NCBI RefSeq assembly: GCF_033807575.1
Contig: NC_084704.1
Location: 8,021,056-8,085,055, forward strand
Length of the DNA: 64,000 nucleotides
Origin: Cydia pomonella
Taxonomy: Eukaryota; Arthropoda; Insecta; Lepidoptera; Tortricidae
Reading direction: 5' to 3'
Shown here: one piece after another, positions 34,725-46,700 of the stretch
Layout of the letters: the number at the start of each line of letters is the position of its first letter
Position numbering within the stretch: position 1 is the first letter of the stretch
Made by a program: the position numbers and the translations under genes
Notes under the pieces: generated by a model
Database searches by the model: none
Told to the model about the DNA's origin: nothing
What the model saw: only the letters and a program-made list of their open reading frames with translations

Positions 34725-37700
34725 CTGTGGAAATAAACAATAAATAAGTTTACCTGCGGATCTTCTGAAAAATATTTCATACAACATATACGTGAAATAA
34801 AACCGCGACAAAAAGATGTATTTAATAGGAATACGGGCATTTTCAGAAAAAAGTGTACCCTATACTTTTTTTTAATACCTAACAAATTTTGGGTCATTTC
34901 CACTCAGAATCACGAGCACTATCAATTTAAACAATAAAAAAAGTATTTAAGTATTAAATAGGTATTTTTTTTTTCTAAAAACCCCCTTACACCCGTTGCT
35001 GGATGTCCAGAAATAGACATACAACATTTCACTTCCCTTATTACCGCTAATTATAGGTGTAACTTCATCGGAATTTAGGGTTCATTACTTATTTTTATAC
35101 CGATTGTTGATACCGATGTATGCTCAGCTCACATCTTTGAAATATTTAACCAGCATATCTCAATTTACTTTTTTGGCATTTAGTATATTTTTTTGTAAGA
35201 GAGATTTTTGTATTTAGTATGTTTGTTCCAAAGTACGTTTTCGTGGTCATTATCTGTGTACCTCATGTACCTGTTTATGTACCTGTGTACATAAACGAAT
35301 AACTAATTCAACAACTAAAATATACTGTTGTATTGTAGTCAGATGCAGGGAGAGGTGACCCCCCCTCCATAGACTGATTGTATACTAGGGGGGCCCCGGG
35401 GACACCTCTCTGTACATATAACTTGTAATTCATCATTACCATTGCTTTACAGAAAAATAATTATAAGTAATAACAATAACCCTGTCTGGACGTTTTCAAC
35501 CTGATGCTACGTGAGTGCGCGAATATAATTATTTTATATTTTCACGGTTTAATTTGGAAGGCACACAGTTATGAGCACGTATGCTTGAGATTGCTCACAT
35601 TCCGACCTAATACTCGGATCCCCGCGTCGGTTGCAAATGTTCTAATATTAGAAAATGGGGTGAAATAATCGTTTAAGGCTGGAGACTTCACGCGAAATCC
35701 TTTTACACAAATGGGAATCTGGATAGGAAAACATTAGTAGACAAATAAGGTTTTACATGTATGTCCAAGGTAAATCATATACCAGACAAATAATATTTCT
35801 AACACAGGTATTTTTAAGGTTACAGGCTTATTTTGTAAAGATATCGCGTCAATTTAAAAATGGCTGTGACAAACGGATTACGGACGTACAGGCGGACATG
35901 ATAAAACTAACAATAAAGGTTCCGTTTTTGCCATTTTGGCTACGGAACCAAAATAAATAGGCTATTCTCTTAATTTTGGCTTACTTGTTACTTTAACGAT
36001 ATAAATAATTATACGACGACGACATATCTGAAATGGTGCGCATCACATAGAAACCACGTTTATTATTTCCAGGTAACTGTTGCTTTTCTTTCCACGTAAA
36101 AACTAATACTTAGAACTTAGCACAAATGTGCAACATCTGGTATTGTACAGACCGAGATAAACAAATAGTTTAGTAGGCGGCTATCCAAGAGTGAACCAAG
36201 TTGGTTCTTAGTTAGAGTCGACTGTGTGAAGCTTTGAACAGTGAAAGTGGCTGGCGGATTATTGCATAAGACTCGCCACAAATGCAGTTCAACTAGCCGA
36301 GCAGTAATCGGATGGTTTGCTCATCTCATGTAAGAATGCAACGCTGAACGCGGTATGTAGGTGCAAAAGTAGGTCATACACAACTACACAGTCCACATGG
36401 ACGGTTAATGTTATCTTAAGGTTAATTCTTGTTTATTTTAATTAAGTTGGCATAAACATACTGGAGGGCCCCCGGACGAGGGCCTGATAAAATTAAACAA
36501 CGAAGCTCTCAAAGGAATTAATGCTGCAATGTTAGATTAATGATTTCTCTGTATCTGTTACTTACTCTTTGTATTATACAATTAAATAAATATTGGCTAA
36601 AGTCATACTCATATCAATTTAAATGCAATGACGAGCCAATATACCATTCATCTTGATTCATCTGATATATAGGTCCGTAAAATTAGATATCTTTGGTCCA
36701 CAACTTACAATCATGGTTCAAATTCAAGTTCATGTAAAATATCCTTACATATTTGTGTAAAAATGTTGAGTATGTGATATAGAAAAAGCATTAGTATATC
36801 GATGCTTGAAAATAAATGTAAAGAATATCGTTCCAAATAAGTAGGCTCTTCAATGAATCTTCAACGTTTAAATTAACGACTTTATTCAAATGCCACATTT
36901 AGATATGCTAAGTTAAAGCCAATTAATATTTCCTAATTATCTACTTAAATTGAAGGTTAACTTAGTTGTTCGCGATTTGTTTATTGTGCAATATATCAAA
37001 TGTGCAATCGATTAGGCCAAACTGAACGAACAGGAATTTCGGTGTGGTAAGCCTAGTCGGTAGTAAGTTATGTTTGTGTGATGACTAACCTCTGGATATT
37101 TTGCATTTTTTTCTTCTTTAGAAAGAGTTTAATGACGATTGTACTCTTAATACAAATATTACATTATGTAACTTACATTGCATTGCGGCACCTAATATGT
37201 GAACTGTGTAGACAATTATAAATTAGGTTCCACAGTAAATGTCATATCATGGCAATTATCTCACGTAGTCGCCAATTCAATTTAAAAAGACCTACGCAAA
37301 TATACGCCCTAAAAACATAATTTGAGTAATTTTGGTAGAAAACCAACGTTGTACCTACGAAATTATTATTATTCGAAATATTTTAAAAAGTTTGTACAAG
37401 TCCATAATTAGCAATAAAACTTGGTCTTTCTGTACAAACAATAATAACCGGTTAATCTGCGAATCAGGAAGTTTCCTAATTAGGAGTTTCTTTTTGTAAG
37501 TCAGGCGAGACTCCACAAACCTTGGGGAGATTTCACAACACAACTACAGCCCTGTAATCATTCTTAGTGTTTAGCATGACTGTTCGTAATTCACATATCA
37601 TGGTCATGAAACTGTGTTTCTGAGGTGGCCATAATCATAGAGAAATAATACTTATTTCTCAATACCATAATCAACAAGGACTTCCAATATTGTGTTGTAT

Positions 37701-40700
37701 TTTGACTTTATTTGTTGAATAACCAACACTATTTCACATTAACTTTTAAGACTAATATATCTATTAAGGTCTTTCCTTAATTAAACAGTTTCTAAATTCT
37801 AGTTTTCACCAAAACACTTTGAAACTAGGTTGTATTGACTAATGACATGTAAAAAAATAGTTTTAATCAAAAAAATAATTAGAAAAATAGTTTTGACTAA
37901 GGAAAACACGTTTAAACCAAGGTGTCATTCAGAAAATAAAATGTATTAACTTGGGAAAACCATTGAACAATATTATTCCTATTTGTACAGTCAACTGCAG
38001 AGAAAAAAGTATCCACCCTGCATAGAAGTTTGTACGTAAAGGTGCTAAGCTAATAGTATTGCTGACTGTACCTATACCCAATTCACCTGTACTATGTTTA
38101 CATTACGAAGGTCGCTAATCATGTTTTCCGAATGCGTGGTGTTGCAGCCAACGACTCGGCGGGTGCGTGGCTCGCGATGACCCGTGTTGCGTATCGTTAC
38201 GTCGTCGTTGGCGGCCTACTTGTGTTAGGGCTGTCACTAATGATTTGTTACTCAGCTAGTCTATCTAGAATTTTCCGTTCCTAATTAGTCTAACCACAAA
38301 CTTGTTATACAAAGTGATAATGCAACTTTTCTAAGGCCGGTTTTATTCTCGCTAGTATTTATGATTACTCCGAGTCCGATGCGTGACGTGTTGTAGTTAA
38401 ACGAGTGCATGGTTTGACGAGCACCCGTGTTGGGTAACGTTACGTGGTCGTCCTATTTAAAATATGGTTGTAATTAGGTAATATTTTGTTAGGTACTTAG
38501 CTGGCCTTTAGAGCTTTTTATTCCAAAACCGTCTTAAATATGTGTATTTATAGCTTTGATGTTTGTATTTATGTACTTTAAGGCAAAAGTACTAGAGTCA
38601 GACCACGATAAGTTGGTAGTGATTTTGATTTGATTTTAGCCCAGCCTGTGCAAGTGTTAAGTAAACGTCATTATTTCATAGAAGTATGACGTCTAAAATA
38701 ACACTTAGTAACTAGCACTGTCTAAATTGCTGCCAATTTATATTGGTCTGACTATATTCCAATAAGATATATTTTATTTTTTTAACAATGTCCAGCTAAT
38801 TACTTACTTACATAAAAAACCTTCAATTTCTACACGCTCCAACACCACGCTCGTCCGCACTAATATAATAAACGTGATCGACAACCCTACAGCAACTCGA
38901 GTTCACTGGACACACTTTGCTGCATTCTTTAACGAACGGCAATTTAGCCAGTCGCTGGCCTGGATACACAGTTCGGACATGGCATTGAAATGCCCAATTT
39001 GCATGCAGTTTGGTAATTCTTATAGCATGGTGCATAAAACAGCTAGGTCAAGGACGGACGCTTTGGGAAACCCATGAAACATTTAGTGGGATTCATTAAT
39101 AAACCGTAGTAGACTTTTACCCAAAGTTCCATTTCGTTTAGTTTCTTTGTTAGATTGCAAGAGAATTAATGTGGTGTTGTTTAGGATTAAGTTAGTAACG
39201 TGGTACCTACGTAATTTGTTACTAGATTTTTTTTATAATGTTAAGCACATATAAGTGCGGGTAAAAAGTTTTAAGTAATGCTTTAGCCAATATTGCAATA
39301 AAGTTGATAATAATAAATAACTAAGTCTAAAGGTGAGGAGCTTACTTTACAGCAACTTCAGTCAGACTAACGACACTCTTATTGTATGTCAAGGACAGGT
39401 GTGACTTATTATTATGACGCAATGGTACATTCATTATAATAGTTTAGCATTGACGACTATTAACGGATTTGTCACCAAGTTGTGTTCTAACTGGTAATAA
39501 TTTATAATGACATTTGTGATTTGTAATCAAATCTGTGATTTAACAATGGTTTGTAATCTTACATCAATTTAACATATAATGATGGCACACATGTACTAGA
39601 TCAAGTAAAAATAAAGTAAGTCACCTGAAGACGTCCGGCCAGTCCATCTGCGGCTTGGGGTCCCGCTGCGCGCGCGCCGCGTAATGCGCGCACACGCGCT
39701 CGAACACGCACGCTCGCGCGCCGAATTCGCCCACGATGTACTTCTCGACCTCCGCCGCGTCGAACGGGTCGGCGTCGGCGGCCAGCTGCCGGCGATTGCG
39801 CGAGCGGTATGTGGCTGGAATGACGAAGACAAAGATTGAGCCACGGTGTTTTATGGATTGAGCGAAGGGTTGCTTTCTTACTTTAGAATGTGTTTTGTTT
39901 GTTATGAAGCGCGACGTCCTGATACGGGAATTATTTACTTACCTAATAAGGAAGTCCACCTATATTTAATAAATTACCACTAAGCATCCTAAAACAAGAA
40001 AACATTAAAGAGTTTAAAACTGCATTGTATACATTTTTAGCATCTAAGGCATATTATACCATTTAAGAATATCTCAATGTCATACATTTGTAATAGAGTA
40101 GGTATAAGTAATTTATGGATGCGATACACATGACATTCTTAAATATTTGCATGTCTTTGTGACGAAACATGTAGTTCCTTTTTTATATGTATGACCTTTT
40201 GTACCATGTTTTAGCAAATAAAAATCTGATTCTGATTCTGACCTTATTTTCATTGTGTTAAATTTAAATTATTTCATTCTAATTAGGTAGCTGCTTGCTT
40301 CAGAGTTACTGATTCTGAACTTGAAAACTGACCAAGACTTAAAATCGAACTTTAAAATTCTCACCTTGACTGCTAGTAAGTATGTAATATGTATATTATG
40401 CATATTATGTACTTATATATATTATTAACACTGCGAGTAAAGTTAAATCAATATCAAATTAACCCGAAAATCGTAAGAACAAAACGCAATAGATCACCCA
40501 ATATTGGTAAGTCACAGGCTAGTAAGTATTTGGTAAGCGATGAAAATGACTGGCAAGGTCTATTATAAGTCAATGTATTAGGAAAGTACATAGCGATTGC
40601 AATTGCAGTAGGTGCAACGTGGTTGGATATTTAGAATACATCTATTTACGTATTATTGATTACTTGCATGTTGCAACACTGTACTAATTAAAAAAAAAAC

Positions 40701-43700
40701 TTTTAAGGCATAAATCACTAATGCATTTCGCATTGTTATGTTTATTAGTCGTAATTTAAAACAGTTTCAATTATTTTAGTAAAATGTCACTTCTAAATTA
40801 ATTTACAAAACGTACAAGAAATTATAATAAAACTAAAACAAACTTAATTAATGTACACGGCAATATCCAGGAAGGTACCGTAGTAACATTAAAAGGTAAG
40901 GTAAGCTGAACTGAAATGACCTCAGCTTATCAAAATGGTTTTCTGCCTCGTTGAGCCTTGCCGGGTGGGCTAATTAAAACTTCACCATCCCTGCCTGAGA
41001 CTGCTAAGTCCACTTAAGCTCTATCGAAAATTGTGACTTTGGTGAAACATTCGTTATTTTAATTTAAAGTTGTAGATATATATACCTACGGCTATTGCGC
41101 CGTATTTTAGCGGCTTTATTTTATTTGGGCTTGATAATTTATACCCTGAGTCTTATTCTTAATGAAATCAAAACAGTTTGATTAACATTTTAGTTCGTGT
41201 CACTCACGTGTTGCTGCCTTCTAGGAAAAGCGAACGCGAGTATCCAATTGGTTTTACTAGACTAAACGTTTAATTTTTTTTTTTCGAATAACCCTACTAA
41301 AATAAGTCCTTTATGCATACGCACGCTCCAGCCTTCTAGAAAACTCTGTTAGCGAGGTCTAAATACAATTTATGCAGAACATTACGAACTACGAGTATAT
41401 TAGCTCAAGCCGAGTTCAAAATTAAAAACTCAACTTGATTTAATTTTTATTTGACAATTCTCGCAGTGCAGTACGCACCAAAAATAATATTTAAGTACCT
41501 ATGTGCGAGAATATATGTAACTATGCACTACCAATAAAACAATACCAATAAAAAAATTAGGATCGACGACGGCTTCTAGTTCATTCCGATCTCAAGTACT
41601 TATATTCCATAAAACTGCAAATCCACTCAAGTTAGTGCTTATAATGTAATAGGTAAAACCGCTGTTACACAATTGATCTGCCGTCTACCATTTCTTGAGA
41701 TTATCTGACAAACTTGCATTTCCGTTAATACGAGTAAGTATCTATCATTTCCTGAGCCGCCCATTTCTTGTCTTCGAAATATTGATTAACAGCAGCAATT
41801 CTTACAAGTGATACCAAGCTCGTTCAGAGAACATAGTTTGTGAATTCATAAATTGTACACATTATACTTCGGTTATTAATGCATAAATGCGCGTTGTATT
41901 AAAAATTAATATTTTTAAAGATGCCTTGTTGCCTTGACATATATCTAAGCGCGGGCAATAAGAATGGGACCAGTACACTACAGTCACAGAGTACAGCGGA
42001 GTCACGCAGATGAATTCGAGCCAATCGTGCAGTCTAACGCCATGCCATTTCGTGGCTTATATGATATATTTTGTTACTTGTTGTTTTCTTCTTTTATTTT
42101 GCCACGAATAAACGCTCTCTACTCTCTCTCTCTCTCTACAACAACACGATTGGTTGATGAGTTCCCATCACGCGCGCGATTGATCGCAACTAGTAGACTA
42201 CACAATTGGCTCGAATTCATGAGTGACACCACTGCACTAGCACCATTCCTAGTACCCGTAAGGCCTGTCCTTATATATATGTCAATGCATTTTTTTAAAG
42301 ATGCATTGTTGTGTATAAAATATTCGCATTTTTTGTATAATCCAAAACTACGTCGAGAGCATTATATGTAGATAACGTTATATGTGAACAGGGGTAATGT
42401 TTGTATGGACACTTCTGCTTGTTTCTTTTTGTAAATACTTTTAAAGCCAAAAATTTGTCTTAAATGTCCTTCCAAAACAGATCCATTTCTTGATTTTTAA
42501 TTTAAATAAATACCTATTAAGGTCTAGTTATACCTTATAAATGATCGGTCTGACTTCCCTAACTATGTTTTCACCGCTAAAGTTAAATGGAAGCCTGTTA
42601 AATAAATGAGTTTAATAGTTTTAATCACTATCAGCAAAGTTTAAAACGGAGGTCGGCGGAAACTTAACTATGAATCATGGCTCATGCATTTTATCGCCTC
42701 TCAAATTATCATCTTTATCAGCCTTTTAAAATGAGGAGGTTATTATTGAAATATTGTTACCTTAGTACTCAATATTTTATCTTATAATCAATGCATATTT
42801 ACATTTTTAAAAATCTGCACTAATATCTATGCTTTAAATCAATGTTGGTAATGGTACAGTCGCCATCAAATATATCGGAGCGGCCAAATTGCTCAAAAAC
42901 ACCTGAACACGCACTCTACCTCCCTGACAATAGAGGCGTGCTCAGATATTTGTGAGCGCCTTGGCCGCTCCGATATATCTGATGGCGACTGTACAAAACT
43001 AACAAATAAAATTAATGTTATCTAGTATCAACTTATTACATTTAATTTTTGATAAGCGCTTGAAATATTTAGTTATATCTCGAACTGTATTGATAATATA
43101 GTAATTTCACTGTTTGATTGAACCATTATATTATGGGTAGTACGTAACAATGCCTGTATATATATTTCAAGTACCTACTTACTATTATAAGTTTCAAATA
43201 GTTAACTAAACATAAACAGGTACATTACGCGTATAACAACTTGCTGTTCACGAATAGTTAAATTTTCCATGCACTAAATTCACAATTAAGCTATTATGCC
43301 TTGCATAAGACGATTAATGATGAAGTTGGTATGTTATGCTATATGGATTGGTTTGCATAGTAACCATACTTTGCCAATTGCATAAACGATAAGATAAGAT
43401 AGAGACGAGTAAATAAAAAGCATTGCATATCGGCATAAAATAGATAATTTTCTCTAATACAACTTTATTTATAGTACAGTTAGCATCAAAAGTAGCGGAT
43501 CAAACAAGGTTTCAAAAGTATCTACCATTCTGTAACAGCTTAACAAAAGTTGATGCTTCTATAATTATGTAGAACAATTTAGACTGTAAAAGATATACTT
43601 TTGAAAGTAAATTTTAAAGAATTATCTTTGTTTGGAATAGTTATCCGGAATATCAGATACTTTTAGCGCGTTGCTTCATCCGCTACTATTGATGCTGACT

Positions 43701-46700
43701 GTACATTACGATAGAAGTGCGAAAAATAGGAAATTCGCAACGAGTGCCGAATTACCTATTCGCACATTCTAGCTAATATTGATACCCGAGCAAGCGAAAG
43801 ATCCGAAAATAGCGAGCGTTGAGCGTTGCGAGGGTTGCAAGGCACGAGGCTTAAACAAACTTTGCCTCCGAGTGAAACACAAAATATTTCACCCCACCAA
43901 CGCGAGTAAAATACTAACTATGCAATACCAAAAAAATCTAACCAAATCAAATCCATATCCATAACATTCAAAATCATCATTTAAAAGTAAATTCTACCAG
44001 CTAATTACTTCTGATCTCTTTGCCTCACATGTCGATATAATGCAACTTTCTTAATAGTTTTTTTGAACAAACAAGAGGGCTTTTATCAGTTGGTAAGGTA
44101 AAAAATACTTTTGTACTACATTTTTGTCTAATGAGATACCTACTTACAAATTTGCATTAATTATTTAGGTTTTACCTATAGCAAAAAAAGTATTATTTTA
44201 TAGGTATACTAGATTGTCATCTGTATTATAAATAACTGCAAATTCTCAAAACGATATCTAAGGCTATTAGATGTATGTACGAGCGAAGGTCTCCTTTCAG
44301 CTTGGGAGAAAATGCTTTCTTATTTCTAGATGTTCTCCTCTGCAGGTCGCATTTCTCAACCGATTCTCGTGAAATTTTGTGAGCAGATTCTGTAGTTAAA
44401 TGAAATATTTTTGTCATTTCGTTTTTTTTAATGTTAAAATGATGGAAATTGGCTTAAAGGACCTAAGTACCAGTATGGTCTATAGAACTTAGGTCCTTTA
44501 CAGTCTTAACTTGATAGTTCACTATGATAATGACTCTACGAAGAAGTTTTTTTTACTCATAAAGCATATCGCGAGATCTACCCACTAATATTACATATTT
44601 GTTACAAGTGAAGGTAATATAAAATTGAAAAAAAAACATACAACCGAATTGATAACCCCCTCTTTTGAAATCTAGAAGTCAATTAAAAAAATATGAAGAG
44701 TCTCATACCAATATAATAAATGCACACCTACTCGAAGCCTGAACGCATTGTAAATGCGATATGAATGGAATTAGAAATGGGTTATACAAGAAGTCATTTA
44801 TTGTAATGAAACCAGTCTGTGAAGTTGTCGACGTTGTGGTTTAGTTTGAGTAATGAGGCGCCTGACACGTGCTATCAGTTGATAGATAGTGATACATAAC
44901 ACTAGTACGGTTATTACCGAGTTGTATCGACTAGATTGTTTATCCTGTTGGAATACATATTTCTTGTAGCTTTTAAAATACTTCTACGAATAAACAAGTT
45001 AATTTCGTAAATATTTCACAAGTTTAAAACATTGTTGGTCGCTATAGGTACGCCACATTATAACAGTGAATGGCAAGTTGTTATACTCGTAATATACCTG
45101 TACCCCTAGTGTAAATAAATTCGATTTCCAAACGTGACGTACGCGTTTGCGTTTAGTCTCATTTTGTATTGGATTTCGAAAGAGCGCGCCAAGCGGGACG
45201 TTTTGGAAACTCAAAATCCTATACAAAATGAGACTTAACGCAAACGCGTTCGTCACGTTATGATGTCGATCAAAGTTACACTAGGGGTACTGTTTATGTT
45301 TAGTTAACTATTTGAAACTTATAACTATAAGTAGGTATTTTAAATATATATTTACAGTTACTTTTACGTACTACCCATAATACAATGGTTCGATCAAAAA
45401 CAGTAAAATTACTAAAATGTAATCTTAAAATAAATACCAATGAGCAATGCCCTCTATCAGTTTATTACGCGTATGCTCACTTGTTGTTAAGTTATGACGT
45501 CATACTTTGGGCACACAGTGTTGATGCACATGACGCATTTATTATGCAAAAAAAAACTATTTACGCATCATAGTTAATATAGAAAATAGCCAGTTGCAAA
45601 CCCCATTTCATTAGGCTTCAAGTATCAACCTTCCCTTCGTTGTAAATATTGTAAACCACACAATTTGTACGTAATCATATTTACCTATTTTAATTTAATG
45701 CAAACACTTGCCGAAATCAGAATTTAGCTTTATCTGACCCAAAAATAGAGACATTTAAAAAAGCCCGTACTGCAGGTCTATTTACATATATTTATAATAG
45801 CATTCCCAATAACAAAAAATCAGAAGTAAAATATATCATAATTGTAAATAAATTTACACTCAACACCTCTTTACACTAGTTTTGATTACCTGCATAATAT
45901 TGACCAACAACTGTTTGCAAGCTGTTTGCTTGTTTCACTGCACAAAATTGTTGTGTAGTAAAACAAGTACCAATAGATCAACAATCAAAATGTTTTGTTA
46001 CGTAGGCAGGTGGCATAGATTTTTCGCAGAAGTCTACAGTGTGTATGTACATCCAATACGGGTAATAAATTTAATCAAACCAGACATAGAATTTACCCGT
46101 GTAATCATAAATTAAGAAGTTTTTTAAGTTATGTTTATTATGACCCCGTAATTACTGTAAAAAGCTCGTATATCGTAACTTGTGTGTTGCTTTACATTGC
46201 GGGCCGAATTATTTTGTATGGTTAATATTTTAATTGTATTTCTAAGCAAAAGTTATCTCTTAAAGTTTAAAGATTTGCCTGCATTGAATTTACATACTGA
46301 ATAAAGTGTGTAAAGGACTGTACAGTGTTATATTATAAAATTGTGCAGTGGGTTTAAAGTACGTAGTTATGATCATATTTGTAGTATCATCATATTTATT
46401 ATACCAACCTGGACTTAGAGAATATGAGAGTTTCTTCAAAAAGTTGGTAAGTCGCACACTCAAAATGATGACCGGAAAACCCACTAACTGCACCGGCAGT
46501 TCAAACGCCGCATCTTGACTCTTTACATCATCGCAACAACTTAACAATATCACTAGTAGACCAGACGTGTACAATATTTTATTCCACTCCATTGTAGACA
46601 AGTATTAAATCAAGAAGAAAACGACTACTAACTCAACAGTAGACGTTAACTGCTAATTTGTAGTCAACAGTTTCACAACACTTCGAATGTCTATTGTTGA

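Larger units (their letters stand above)
34725..39624 (-). other. Intron 2 of the DM4/12-like gene
   Basis: About 4.9 kb. It holds a hairpin at 35,345-35,430 (GGGAGAGGTG with CACCTCTCT), a TAGGGTTCCGTA-repeat end at 35,918-35,949, a diverged duplication at 38.1-38.5 kb and a family B MITE at 38,594-38,753. A GC-richer open block at 38,823-39,077 is open on both strands but has no splice context. Confidence 0.55.
39815..46408 (-). other. Intron between exon 2 and the proximal first exon
   Basis: About 6.6 kb (7.3 kb from the distal first exon). It contains a LINE 3' end, inverted-repeat elements at 42.0, 42.85, 43.5, 44.46 and 45.1 kb, and a CT microsatellite at 42,118-42,137. No further exon is seen. 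Confidence 0.5.

Noticed and set aside
38823..39077. Overlapping 70- and 67-codon ORFs on opposite strands
   Set aside because: GC-richer and open both ways, but no recognisable motif and no splice sites at the ends. It is possibly a transposon fragment; not enough to annotate.
41964..42371. 135-codon plus ORF
   Set aside because: It runs through two inverted arms and a CT microsatellite, with no domain and no splice or promoter support.
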